Positions 21,599 to 32,356 of a stretch of 64,000 bases of DNA are shown one piece after another. Source of the DNA: Cordyceps javanica (lineage: Eukaryota; Ascomycota; Sordariomycetes; Hypocreales; Cordycipitaceae); NCBI GenBank assembly GCA_036850795.1, contig JAAECO010000003.1, forward strand, positions 2,356,001 through 2,420,000. Direction: 5' to 3'. Under the pieces are notes generated by a model. The model saw nothing but the letters and a program-made list of their open reading frames with translations. It searched no databases and was not told the DNA's origin. Each line of letters starts with the position of its first letter. Position 1 is the first letter of the stretch. A program made the translations under genes and the position numbers.

Positions 21599-23712
21599 TC
21601 ATCCTCGCCTAGTGAGGTGCGCCCATATCAGCGCCGTCATCCACACCAAACGCCAAGCGGTCGTCCAAAACTCTCTCGTAATGATCTTGACCACTTGCTT
21701 GCTGCGGCCTGCCTTCCACTGCTTGCCGTCGTCGTAAAAGTCCGTGTCAAGATTGATACGCGGGCCGCGACCTTTGGCGCTATAATCGTCACCCCAGCCC
21801 CAGCGGCTACCGCCGCGGGTGCCAGCGCCCTTGCTGGGGCTCTTCTTCGCCGGCCAGCGCGCCGAGGAGCCATTAGATGTGCCGCGCGAGACAGTAGACG
21901 CTCCGGCCAACAGCCTACTCGTGGACGACATGCCATGGGAAGAGCCGGGCGTGCGCGAGTCTGGAGGTTCCGCCTTGTCTTTAAACACAGGCAGAAGCGT
22001 GGTACCGCCGTGCTCGGGCTCCAACGCAAACGGTGTCAGGTTGAGCGTTGGCACGAGGAAGGCGCGGATGGCGAGCACACCGAGAGATAGAAAGCCGAAG
22101 AGTATATATTGCATATACGTGTGCAACTGGTTCGGCAGCAGACACGAATGCGTCTGTAGCGTGGGTTTTACTACACCAGGCATGGGCCTGCCGTCGGCGT
22201 CGACAGGGTTGTACATGCTTAGCATGAGAAAACCTGGATTGGAGACTCCCATAGCCATGCTCATGCTCTTGACGGTGATTTCCCTCACCCCGCCCTTGGC
22301 TTCAGAATGGACGAGCTCGCAGTAGTCGTGGTCGTCCCCAGAAAACACATGCACCACGTTTCCGATGCTGTTGATCAATTTGACAGAGTCTGCCTCGCTG
22401 AGGACGTTCTGGTACTGGTAGCCGGCCGTGACAGAAATGGCGTTGCGCTCGTCCGGGTTGACTGGTTCGGTTTGGCCCTTCGGCCGCTTCGCCGGCGGCC
22501 AGTGTTCCCGCATAGGACCACACGGTGTTCCAGGAGCGCGATAGAGTGGAACGTGTGTGAGCAGAATTGTAGGCAGCTCCGCGTGACCAGCGCCAGGGTC
22601 TCTAGGCGAATGAGTCGTCTCCGATGCTTCAAGATCCGCGACCTGGTGTTTGAAACGGGTATCGCGGTCAATCTTATGCCATACTTCGAGCTCTTCCATG
22701 GCAAGTTTGCGCTTAATTGACTGCACTTCCTCCAAAAACTCATTGACGGGTCCGTAGATGGGTTCCAGATCGTGCGATTGCCTGTACTCCGACGTGTCGG
22801 CGCTCAGCGACACCGTGTCAACTGAGACAATACTGTGGTTTCCCACAACATCTACGCGGTTGACGTCACCGAAATAGGCGCCGAATCGATTGCGCACCGG
22901 GATTTGTACCTGTGCGCCGAAGCCGAGGTCATGGTTTCCAGGCAAGCTGGCAACTAGACGACGTCCTCTCTGGTATGGGCCTGGTACAGTGCCTCCCAGA
23001 TTAAAGTTGTCGAAGAAGATTTCGCCGAAGCGCTGATACTCTCGTATCCAAAAGTCCTCGCCGTACTTGCGATGCCATGTACTGACCCATTTCTTTTCGT
23101 CTTTGGATCGTTCTCTTCCCCATTTCGGGTCGACAAACCCTTCCTCTCGCGTCTTCCATTCGCGGCCGCCATCGAACAAATCTCCAAGGAAGAACACACT
23201 ATCGGGTCTGAGGTGGCTCTGGAGCGCCTTGTAGCCTCGTCGGAGATAATTATCGGTGATTGTCACGGTCAGCGGATTGAGCGGCCACGGACGACCTGGG
23301 TATGAGTGCGGATCGGTGATTTGGGGGTCAGCGATGAGAATCAGGCGGTGTGGATGTGCTCCTGTGGGCTATTGATCATGTATCCTGTCAGTGTCTCGAC
23401 TTCGATGCACGCCGTGTTGCCATGCAGCGGGCCACTTACCCAGTCTTCCCAACGGTCCCAATTGCAATTCTTCACTTTGCTGTCAAATACCCACCGCTCA
23501 CCCCATAACAAAATGATCATCCAAATAGCAACCAGCGCATGTGGGAAGCTGAGGAGTCTTCTGGCGACCAAATTTCTGCGCACCTGGTGCGCAACGGTTA
23601 GGGTCACGACTGTCGCGGCCCTCAATCCAGGCCCTTGCAGCCAAGACAACGCTCTCCGCGCTCTGAGTTTTGCAGCATCGGAGGCGCTGTCAGGGTCAAA
23701 TCCTCTTGCCAT
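21599..23712 (-). CDS. Ted1/Cdc1/MPPE1-type membrane metallophosphoesterase, 680 aa
   Basis: Exons 23440-23712 and 21599-23368 on the minus strand. Donor TGG|GTAAGT; acceptor AATAG|CCC was chosen because the later CACAG would break the frame. An N-terminal membrane segment (VAIWMIILLWGERWVF, ~70-85) anchors the protein. The calcineurin-like metal-binding blocks follow in order: ADPQ (about 104-107), GDLFDGGRE (153-161), GNHD (235-238), then LLTHVPLYR and FSGDDHDYCE. A second hydrophobic segment (ILFGFLSLGVLAIRAFLV) precedes a disordered tail with Gly/Arg patches. In yeast, Cdc1 and Ted1 remove ethanolamine-phosphate from GPI-anchor mannoses in the ER/Golgi; which one this matches is not settled here. 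The start at 23712 is the first ATG, since the upstream open frame lacks one. Confidence 0.88.
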
Positions 23713-24348
23713 ACCGTATGAAGTGGTGTATCTCGTGTCGCCACCAGGATTCTTGCGTTGCTTCGCCCTTCGCCGCTGTCCAGAATTCAGGACTGCGGCC
23801 CTGTCGGCTCGTCCTTGAAGGGGGAGTTGGCGTCGCGTCCGGAGATGAGGCACGTTAGGCCATTACTTGCGTGGAGGGGAGTATCTGATCAATGTTGGCT
23901 GTTCTCTCCTTCTCAAACCAAACAGAAAAAGTTACCCAGCCAAGCTGCGGATGCAAATTATTGACAGGGAAAGGGGTAGTTGGTAGGCATGTCTTTAATA
24001 GTAGACAGCTTGCCACGAGCGACGAGGAGGCTTGGATGAAGCGTCCCCACCTCAGATGCCCACCTTCCAGCCTAAACAGACCCGGCTTCACCCCTTGCGC
24101 TTGCGGGAGCGCCACTCTTAACAATCGGCTTAGATCAGGGGTGCGGCAGGGTTTTCACAAATAGAAACAAACATTCCTGTAAAATACTCCAGAGTAATAT
24201 TTATGTACTACATTGCTGTGTTATGAATGCTCCATAGGTAGTAATTGACCAGAGTCTGCTTCTTTCCGATGTTCATCCCTTTACTATCAAATTCATGTAC
24301 GCTTATAATCCAAAACGCCACGCTTCCAGTAGTACGTCCTCGACCTTT
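23713..24348. other. Intergenic between two metallophosphatase genes
   Basis: Promoter and leader region of the Ted1-like gene (-) and 3' UTR of the PhoD-like gene (-). No gene, repeat or RNA seen. Confidence 0.6.
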
Positions 24349-27300
24349 TCAGTATCGGCGCCTGACCGTTCCTGTTTCGGTTGAATCGTCCTCATCGTCT
24401 TGCTCGGGTTCGTCCAATGGATCACGTTCCTCGTATCTTGAAACGGACGGGTCCGGTTTCTTGCGGAAGCTGAGCAGTCGCTTGAACCCAGTAGGCTGTG
24501 CCTGCGGCTGGCGTTGAACATGGGCCTCCGCCAGCGAGTCCTCTTCCGCTACATATTCATAGTGCAGCCGGGGTATCAGGATTCTATATGGTACTGTGAT
24601 TCCTGTCGGGTCCTTTGGGTTCACCTCGACATTCAAGCAGACATCCAATCCGCCCTCAAGATCCACCGCAAAATTTTGCGCCTTCTTCATTTGCTTAGTA
24701 GTCAGGCCGGTAGGAGTCCTGTGAAATGCTCTGATTCTCGGGTCATCATACGGCTCGCCTGTCGGCTGACTGCCCCCAGTCTTCGCGCGCTGTGGAGGAC
24801 GCGGAGTAAAGTATGCATCGTCTCCATCTGAGTATTCGTCGTTTGTGACAGCACCACCTCGGAGGCTGAGAGGTTCCTCTTGAGCCTGACCATAAGGACT
24901 GGGGTAGCGACCCTGCGCTGGTGCATCCCAGCGGCGCATCGAACCTTCATCCTCATCAAACTCTATCGCTCTGCTCTGGCTGCCTCTGCGCATGAAGCCG
25001 AAGAGTCCCGTTTTGGGCCGATCGGTACTACCAAGAGACATGCTTCTTACGAGCTTCGTCGGCGGCGGAGCGCCCTGTTCAGAGTTCCTCCTTGTCAGGC
25101 TTCTAAGTAAGCCCCCAGAGATTGGAGGCCGTGATCCGCGAACGGACTCGCGAGACCCGTCAAACTGCTTGGGTCCCGAGCGCTTGCTGAGCGAGAATCG
25201 CCTTAGCAGCCCGCTACCTGTCGCTGGCCGTGGAGGGCTTGAACTGCGCTCGTCATCAGAGGCCGGCGGCGTCGGTGGCGGCGTCGTGCCAGGAGACCAT
25301 TGGCGAATGGAGCACCAGTTTCTGCGTGGCAAAAGACGCTTATTGTTTCGGGACTTGCCATCCGTGCCATGCTGGAATATTGGGATCATGCACTCGTCAG
25401 TATTCTTGTCAAAATGATGAACCTTGTTGCGCTTATTCAGGACATCAGCAAACATGTCGGGGGGTGGCGTGTTCACAATTGCCGAAGAAATGATATTCGG
25501 CATGTATCGTGGATCTTTGTGCTTTGCCAGCCCGAGTTGAGGATTGGAGTAGAATTGGCCCACAGCGGCAAGATTTACATCGCCACTTAGAATTGTGACT
25601 CGGACTGACTTGTCCATGGCGAGATCTTGTAAGTCTTCGACGACAATGCTTCGCTCTTGTTTGTGATTCTTCGCGGTCCAGTGCTCGTTGAGGTCGTCCA
25701 ATACATCCACGCCACCATCAATATTGTTGAGCTTCTTTCCAAAAACTCCAGCTCTGCCTAAGGCTTTGACAGGATCCATCAACCTTGATGTCAGGATGTT
25801 TTCGAGCCAAAGCATTCTTGGGTACGCAATTGGCACGCTAAGAAGAACCAAGAGATGCTCGACCTGTCCCTTGCGAACTTCGAGATACAGCCTGCTTGTA
25901 ATCTTCTCCCACGTTTTCTCGTCCAGAACTTCCTGTTCCGTTCGCTCTGTACGAGTATCCACAGCCAGTAGGGCAGTTTTACCTCCCAGAGAGACGTACA
26001 CACTGCGGCTAAGCTCACGGATGTACGGACCCGGATTGATACCGAGTATCCAACTGGGCTCTGATGTCTCAGTTTCCGGAATTATACTCTGGTGCTGGAA
26101 TAGCATGTAGTATTTGAATGCAACAGCTCCTAGGCCCGAAAACACTGGCGACCTCATATCGTGGTCAGGGTAAGAACCGTACCCGTCAAAGACGTCATGA
26201 TCGTCGTAAATGTTAACCATAGGGATCTGGGATGTAGCCAATCCAAAGAGACCTTGTGAGAACCACGTGCAGTAGCGTTCAAGAAAATACTCTTCCAGCT
26301 GCTTCTGCATTTCCGGGCCGAACTGCGTATGGTGCTTGTTGAAGGGGTTTCTCGTATCAAGCCATTCTCCAAAAAGCTCACATTCATCAGCTACGCTGTC
26401 GTTATAAATTTGGTTACCACCGCCAATCATAACGTGAAACGGCTTCGCTTGGTGGGTGTTGAGGACATCACGCCACATGGGATCCGGTCCACTGAAGTCG
26501 TCTGGCTTGACGCTCTCGCTAAAGCCATTGCAGCTGTAGAACATGATGTTCATGGTCTGGCCCCTCGGCGGTACCCAAAATGCCATGCATGGTCCTCGAT
26601 TGATGCGATAGGCGATGCGCTGCTGCTTTTCTCGAAGCTCAATCTCAACATTGAAACGCCAGAAGGTATAACCTCTCTCATTATGGAGTCGGAAACCACG
26701 CACATCCTTATACTTTTGTGCTTTTTCACCGTCCATACCTGCTCGGCTTTTGCGAGTAGTAAAGGATCCTGGAAAATCAGGAGCACCATCTGGGGGCTGA
26801 ATATCTGGAGGGCTTCGTGTCATCTCAAATATCCCATTTTCTGTTTCGTCAATTGAAAGGTCTTTGCCTTCTTCCAGATGCTCGACAGGTCGAACGTAAA
26901 GCGTTTCTCCACGGCGGCCGAGTTTCGGGTGGCCAGCAATGGGATCAACATATTCTGGTGAAAGATCTCCTTTGACATGATGCGGAGCTGGTGGCAAAAC
27001 GCTAATATCCTGAACAAAAAGACGAAGCATTGGTGCGATTTCATAGGATGAGGCGGAATCCTCTGTCACAATCATGATGCTCCCACGCCACATTTCTCTC
27101 TCTAACACGGTATGACCTCTCTGTGGCCTAGAAGGAATCGCTTCCTTGCGGATGCCACAGTATCTCAGAAGGGGACCACACTTCAAGAATAGTTGGGGTT
27201 TGAAGCGTGTAGGTTCAATTGTGTCATCATATTCTCCATCGAATGCTTCCGCCTTTCTAAGCCGGGCTGTCACGTTGGCGCCGCGGCCCTTCTCTTCCTC

Positions 27301-29061
27301 CCACCACGCCTTGTAGGTATCTTGTGGGTTTTCGGCATGGACATCCAGTAATGGCCCAGACAATGTTCCGACCGCTGCCTTTTCCCACTCATCCAGCCAT
27401 TCCGGCGGCTGATACAGGCCCTCTCCGGGGCGCAGAGTATCTGGGTTGGAATAAAGTATATTGCCTAGGCGCTGCTGGTTCTCTTTCAAGGATCCATCGT
27501 CGCTGTTGCCTCTCTCAAGACGCCTCCTTGCGAGCGCGATACCATCCTCTGGTTGTGAATGCTGTGGAGCTGGCTCTGCGAGCACCTGGCGAGGCGGGGC
27601 AGCTCCGTAACTCCCATCCGTCCCAGCTTGACGGCGATAAGTCGGTTCTGTAGCTCGACGTTGAATGCCCTGAGGGGTGACGCCGTTCGTTGCATACTGT
27701 TGCTGTTGTACGTCCCTCGGATGATGGCCAGCGTTGCTATCATCAGCCGGGGGAACTGGGGGTAGTTCCTTGTTCTTAAGGGAGCGAGGAAGGCCAGTGC
27801 CAGGCACAGGTACTAGTGGGGAGTAGTTGCGAGGGACTGCTTCAGAGCCAATGCGGCGATTCTGTAGGTATCGCTCTGATGGCTCTGGCCAAGCACGGTT
27901 GCTCCATGTGCGATGGACAGGATTGGGGGCTGCGAGAGGCGAAGCCCTTTGCTTGATGGGCTCCAGAATCTCATTGTCAAGTGGAGCGACCGGGGACCTG
28001 GCAGCGCGGTCCTTGAAGCTTAGATTGCGTTGGGGAATATTCGAGGAAGGCTGGCTCCGAGCTTGATCATCATCATCTGCTGGTTGCTGTCCAGTGGAGA
28101 TAGGATGCAGAGTATCTGACTGTATTTCCGATGCCCAGTCATTATGAGCGGACGGCCGCGGCCTGGAACCAGCGGTATGTGCGGCAGGTTGTTGTCTAGG
28201 CATTGAATGTTGCTCTGGTTGTCTAATGCCGACATCATGAGACGTAATTGGGCCACTGTTGGGGGTAGAGTCGGCCAAAGCCGATGTATTCTTGGCCGCT
28301 CGCTGCCTAGCCCGTTGTTCCGCAGCTTCCACTCGGGCTCGTTTTTCTTCTTTGGTCATGCTGTCCAGTGTCAGCTCCAGGTTTTGCAGTGGCGATCGAT
28401 TGGTGGCCAACTTTTTGCGTCGATCTGACGTAGCGTTTGTGGAAGTCCTTCGAGGTTGTCCAGCGACTTCAGCCGCATGGGTACGACCATTGCCAGCGGA
28501 TGTTGGGGCAGCCATTGGCATACGAACTGTTGCCGGAGGCATATCACGATGCGGAGAATATGAGTGATCGTCCGAAATACCTTTTTGAGGTTCAGGGCGG
28601 GCTGCTATCTCGCGCGCCGTTGCCGGAGCCTGGGGCAGATGTGCAGCTGCCGTGTATGGTTGTCGATAGCTCACTGGCGGGCCTCGAGGAGCATCAGGTG
28701 CTTCCGATAGAGATGGAGAGGCTTGCAAGAAATATTCGTCCTCGTCATACGGCATCCGACGTGGCTTACGATCAAGGCTGTCTGGAGCGAAATCTGTGAA
28801 GCCAGCGTTTTGGTACGATGGAGGTCGTGGAGCCAAGCCGTGGGGAGTTTCACTCGAAGCCGTTGGCGAACCGGGCGCAAAGATTGATTCGGAGGGGGCT
28901 TCGGTATAGGCGGTTTGTGTGGATGTACGGTTCATCCGTCGTGGAGGCTGACTGTCTAAGGATTGTCTGTGATCAGTCGGGGCGAGTTCGAGCTCGCTAG
29001 ACTGGCGCTGGTGACCGCCTCTCTTGTGCTTGGGCAGATCGCCCCAGTTTTGGGCCGACAT
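24349..29061 (-). CDS. PhoD-like metallophosphatase domain protein, 1570 aa
   Basis: One uninterrupted frame of 1570 codons from an ATG at 29061. Residues 1-~560 are disordered (Pro, Ser, Gln, Arg rich). A PhoD-like phosphatase domain covers about residues 600-1200. Its metal-site blocks are visible: MIGGGNQIYND (~877), NIYDDHDVFDGYGSYPDHD (~947), LAVDTRTERTEQE (~1030), VLLSVPIAYPRMLWLE (~1065) and ILSGDVNLAAVGQF (~1155). The C-terminal ~350 residues are again basic and Ser-rich, with a short more ordered block near the end (VPYRILIPRLHYEY). PhoD enzymes are phosphodiesterase/phosphatases; the fungal multi-domain forms are poorly characterised, so the substrate is unknown. No signal peptide or membrane segment is evident, suggesting a cytosolic or membrane-peripheral protein. 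Confidence 0.9.
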   Translation of the reverse strand: MSAQNWGDLPKHKRGGHQRQSSELELAPTDHRQSLDSQPPRRMNRTSTQTAYTEAPSESIFAPGSPTASSETPHGLAPRPPSYQNAGFTDFAPDSLDRKPRRMPYDEDEYFLQASPSLSEAPDAPRGPPVSYRQPYTAAAHLPQAPATAREIAARPEPQKGISDDHSYSPHRDMPPATVRMPMAAPTSAGNGRTHAAEVAGQPRRTSTNATSDRRKKLATNRSPLQNLELTLDSMTKEEKRARVEAAEQRARQRAAKNTSALADSTPNSGPITSHDVGIRQPEQHSMPRQQPAAHTAGSRPRPSAHNDWASEIQSDTLHPISTGQQPADDDDQARSQPSSNIPQRNLSFKDRAARSPVAPLDNEILEPIKQRASPLAAPNPVHRTWSNRAWPEPSERYLQNRRIGSEAVPRNYSPLVPVPGTGLPRSLKNKELPPVPPADDSNAGHHPRDVQQQQYATNGVTPQGIQRRATEPTYRRQAGTDGSYGAAPPRQVLAEPAPQHSQPEDGIALARRRLERGNSDDGSLKENQQRLGNILYSNPDTLRPGEGLYQPPEWLDEWEKAAVGTLSGPLLDVHAENPQDTYKAWWEEEKGRGANVTARLRKAEAFDGEYDDTIEPTRFKPQLFLKCGPLLRYCGIRKEAIPSRPQRGHTVLEREMWRGSIMIVTEDSASSYEIAPMLRLFVQDISVLPPAPHHVKGDLSPEYVDPIAGHPKLGRRGETLYVRPVEHLEEGKDLSIDETENGIFEMTRSPPDIQPPDGAPDFPGSFTTRKSRAGMDGEKAQKYKDVRGFRLHNERGYTFWRFNVEIELREKQQRIAYRINRGPCMAFWVPPRGQTMNIMFYSCNGFSESVKPDDFSGPDPMWRDVLNTHQAKPFHVMIGGGNQIYNDSVADECELFGEWLDTRNPFNKHHTQFGPEMQKQLEEYFLERYCTWFSQGLFGLATSQIPMVNIYDDHDVFDGYGSYPDHDMRSPVFSGLGAVAFKYYMLFQHQSIIPETETSEPSWILGINPGPYIRELSRSVYVSLGGKTALLAVDTRTERTEQEVLDEKTWEKITSRLYLEVRKGQVEHLLVLLSVPIAYPRMLWLENILTSRLMDPVKALGRAGVFGKKLNNIDGGVDVLDDLNEHWTAKNHKQERSIVVEDLQDLAMDKSVRVTILSGDVNLAAVGQFYSNPQLGLAKHKDPRYMPNIISSAIVNTPPPDMFADVLNKRNKVHHFDKNTDECMIPIFQHGTDGKSRNNKRLLPRRNWCSIRQWSPGTTPPPTPPASDDERSSSPPRPATGSGLLRRFSLSKRSGPKQFDGSRESVRGSRPPISGGLLRSLTRRNSEQGAPPPTKLVRSMSLGSTDRPKTGLFGFMRRGSQSRAIEFDEDEGSMRRWDAPAQGRYPSPYGQAQEEPLSLRGGAVTNDEYSDGDDAYFTPRPPQRAKTGGSQPTGEPYDDPRIRAFHRTPTGLTTKQMKKAQNFAVDLEGGLDVCLNVEVNPKDPTGITVPYRILIPRLHYEYVAEEDSLAEAHVQRQPQAQPTGFKRLLSFRKKPDPSVSRYEERDPLDEPEQDDEDDSTETGTVRRRY

Positions 29062-30334
29062 GTCGGTCGCGTCAGACGAAAGTCAATGGCTGGCGAGGAT
29101 CCCGTGAAAATAATGCAATGCAGAAAATTATGTACAAACGAGGTGGGTTGAGTATCCGCACATCAAGCTCCGGCTGGTCAATCTGCTTGCTACTTGCACC
29201 CCCGGTCCGAGCCTGAGAAGGCACGAGCACAATGTTGCTCGGGTACCTGAGATGGACGAGGTGGAGCTTCGGCAAAGGTGGAGGGCCCAGATTAGCACAG
29301 GAGTCAAGTTAGTGAAAGGCAAAAGGATAATTGAGAAGCTGAAGTCATGAGGCCTAGACAATGAGCAAAGGTAGTGGAAGGCACTGACGAGGCTTGGTTG
29401 GTTAAGTTAGCTGCGAGTGGTCCACTTGGGGCATACAGGAGGATCAGACTGACGACTGAACAAGCCCATCAGTTGCTTGCACCACCAGCAAGCAGAGGAG
29501 CGATATGGTTGGTCAAGGCGGTCACTATTTGTCAATGGCTCGCAGAAGAAGTAGGCATCGAACGCAGATGAAAGAAGCGGTCGGGCATCAGCATGAGGTG
29601 CGGGCTCGGGGTGAGAGGCGTTAGGCCGGTTAGTGGTCGAGGCGTACAGGCGTACAGCAAAAAGAGGTGGCTGGAGAGCAAGGATCAGGTTGTGCAATAA
29701 GAAGCTGCAGCACGGCCTGCGCCTGCGCCACCCTCGAGCCGGGTGTGTAAAATCATGTACAGCGATGTGATCAATGACGTTTCCGATGATCGATGCTCCT
29801 GAGAAGAGTGCGAGCGTGAAGACAGCATTCGCTGGTGTTGCCCGCCCCCCCCCCTCTCCCCTCCCTCCTCTTTCCCGCGAGACCGCGCGGTTTCAAGTGC
29901 CCAGCGTGGCTGAGCGGTGGCTAAGATTGGCAACAAGATCGCAGGGTGATTTGCAGCGACGGGCCGCAGCACGCTGATGATGATGTCCAGCAGGCTCTTG
30001 GAAATAGGTGCGTGCATGTTGAACTGCTCCAAGAGATAATTGTTAGATGAGAGGAGCGACAACTAAGGGCAGACCCAATAGTTGTAAGAATATGTCAACT
30101 GAGAGAAACAAGAGAAATCTTAAGATCAAAAAAAGAACGTATTCATTGTTTGACTGCGACCCAAGCTAGACAAATACAATGTTATGGGTACCTACTTCGA
30201 ACATATGCAGCTGACGCTTCACAACATGTGTGTCGCCAGCTGCAGCCCGCCCGACAACAGGCAATGCTAGTTTTTCGGGAGGAAATAGTTATATATATTC
30301 AAATATCGCACGACGTAGACATCAAAATCACGTG
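29062..30334. other. Promoter side of PhoD-like gene, no gene supported
   Basis: Upstream region of the minus-strand PhoD-like gene. Contains C/T-rich runs (about 29848-29878) and scattered short open frames without coding character. The right end precedes the tRNA gene. Confidence 0.55.
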
Positions 30335-30435
30335 GGTCTACTAGCTCAGTCGGTTAGAGCGTCGTACTAATATCGGTGTTAAACCACCAATATATGGTAA
30401 TGCGAAGGTCACAGGTTCAATCCCTGTGTGGACCA
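30335..30435 (+). tRNA. tRNA-Ile(AAT) with a 27-nt intron
   Basis: The acceptor stem GGTCTAC pairs with GTGGACC, and the discriminator A is at 30435. The D arm carries the A-box TAGCTCAGTCGG; the T arm ACAGG-TTCAATC-CCTGT carries the B-box. The anticodon stem TCGTA pairs with TGCGA across an anticodon loop with AAT at 30369-30371. The intron 30373-30399 sits in the canonical place after position 37 and must be removed by the tRNA-splicing endonuclease. The genomic AAT would be edited to inosine (IAT), which reads ATT/ATC/ATA. CCA is not encoded. A pol III T-run terminator follows at once. Confidence 0.95.
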
Positions 30436-30438
30436 GCG

Positions 30439-30450
30439 TTTTCTTTTTTT
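30439..30450 (+). terminator. RNA polymerase III T-run terminator
   Basis: TTTT, one C, then seven T, beginning four bases after the tRNA end; typical pol III stop signal. Confidence 0.75.
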
Positions 30451-31472
30451 GTCAATTCCACCTTCCCATTCTGTGCGTTGGTGGGGGTTTTTTTTTCGGG
30501 GGTTTGAATGGCTGTTGGCGAAATTGACTCGAGCTAGCTGCATCACGCAAACCGGTGAATGCAACTGAGTCTGTTTCATTGCCATTTACTGTTTTTTTTT
30601 TTTTTGTCTGCAACGCGTGTCGTGTCCTTTCTGGTACGTTTGTAGTGACATATGTATTTATCTGACGGGAACGAGGGGTAGAAACCTATTCATTATGTTC
30701 AAGCTTAATTTGCATGCTAATGACAATGACACAACTCTGACCAAAGTTTCAGGTGAACCCACGTTTATGTATTCCACCCGCACGTATAGCAAAGAAAAGT
30801 GCACCCAGAAAACTAGTAAGTCAAGCCCCAAGCTGAAAAAAAGTTCATCGAAATTTAGTATAGAACTGCAACTCAACACTGGCCACCTACGTTGTACCAT
30901 CAAGACGGCAGGATTGTGTTTAGGGTAGGGAAGTAATACAATGACAGTCAGTTGACCATTAGCAACATCAATCGGTCTAACATATTCATTTAGTATCATA
31001 GATAGTCTTTTAATCTACCTACAGGTCGACTCTGTAGGAACCCACCCTGCCGTATCGTCTTGCTTTGCCTCGCAATCTTCCGATGATGCTCGTGAAAGCG
31101 CCGTTGCCCGAGTCTCTCTAGTTCGAGTGGCGTAACGGCGTCACCAGCCACAACGGTGTGGCGCAACGGCTGGCATTTTTTTCTCTGCGACTCGTCCTGA
31201 CTCCTACCTACTTAGTCAACGTGAGCAGGACCTAGCCTCATGCACACCTTCTCTAAATTCACATCACTTCAACCCCACCAGACCACCCTCCAACTGACTG
31301 CTTTGCCTGGTGCAGAGCCGCGATAGATCCAGCGTCGAAGAAAAGAAGCAGAGCCACTTCCTCCGTTCCAATTACTGGCCGACCATTGCACACTACTGCA
31401 TCCGCATCTTGCGACCCGACTCTCGCCTGGCAAATCCCTTTTCCTCCGTCCACACATAACTGCACCGCAAAA
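30451..31472. other. Intergenic tRNA to eIF4E
   Basis: AT-moderate spacer with poly-T/poly-G patches (about 30488-30503 and 30591-30605) and the promoter and leader of eIF4E on the right. Short frames at 30617-30999 on both strands lack coding support. Confidence 0.55.
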
Positions 31473-32356
31473 ATGGCTGCCGCCGCAGCAGAAAACGCCA
31501 ACATGGACAAGCAGGTAGACCTGTCCACGATCCCCATCTCCCCGAATGGAAAGGAAGAGTCTGATGCCGTAGACTCGGGCAAGCCTGTCACCGTGTTCCA
31601 CGACAAGGACAACTTCAACGTCAAGCACCCGCTCCAGAACAAATGGACCCTGTGGTTCACGAAGCCCCCAAGCGGAAAGGTACATACTGACGTGATAGTG
31701 GTGGCGCGCTTCACTAGTACCAAATTGCTAACCTTGCGCGACAGGGCGACAACTGGAATGACCTGCTCAAGGAGGTGATCACATTTGACTCCGTCGAGGA
31801 GTTTTGGGGCGTCTACGTATGTGCACTTCCTGCATTCATGTTGACTCTTCATCTGACCACTTTACAGAACAATGTCGCTGCTGTTTCGGAGCTCGCCCTC
31901 AAGTCCGACTATCACCTTTTCAAGGCCGGCGTGCGACCCGAGTGGGAAGACCCCCAGAACAAGCATGGTGGCAAGTGGTCCTACCAGTACAAGGACAAGC
32001 GCAACATTGACGTCGACCGTCTCTGGCTGCAAGTTGTCATGTCCGCCATCGGCGAGACCCTCGAGGAGGAGGAAGACGGCGAGGTAATGGGCGTTGTTGT
32101 CAATGTCCGAAAGGCCTTTTATCGTATCGGTGTCTGGACTCGTACCACTGGCAAGAGCATTCCCGGTCGCGGAGATGCCGATGTTGCCGGTGGAAAGGGC
32201 CGCTCTAACGAGAAGGGCAAAGACATCCTCATCAGCATTGGTCGCCGCTTCAAGGAGGTCCTGGAGCTGCCCAGCAGCGAGCAGGTCGAATTCTCCGGAC
32301 ATACAGATAGCGCTCATGCTGGTAGCACAAGAGCCAAGGCTAAGCACATTGTCTGA
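31473..32356 (+). CDS. eIF4E: Translation initiation factor eIF4E (cap-binding), 255 aa
   Basis: Exons 31473-31679, 31745-31816 and 31868-32356, with GT..AG introns of 65 and 51 nt. The disordered Ala/Ser N-terminus (~45 residues) precedes the conserved core: HPLQNKWTLWF (Trp 58 and 61), SVEEFWGVYN (Trp 90, equivalent to the dorsal Trp that contacts eIF4G), and GVRPEWEDP with the cap-stacking Trp-Glu pair at 119-120. A further run VVNVRKAFYRIGVWTRTTGK carries the basic phosphate-binding part. eIF4E binds the m7G cap and recruits eIF4G for translation. The second intron is 51 nt with no in-frame stop, so its retention would insert 17 residues just after the eIF4G-contact region. It converges with the next gene. 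Confidence 0.97.

Noticed and set aside
23341..23368. Later CACAG acceptor for the Ted1-like gene intron
   Set aside because: It puts exon 2 in a frame that stops within a few codons; the AATAG acceptor at 23369 keeps the conserved ADPQ block in frame.
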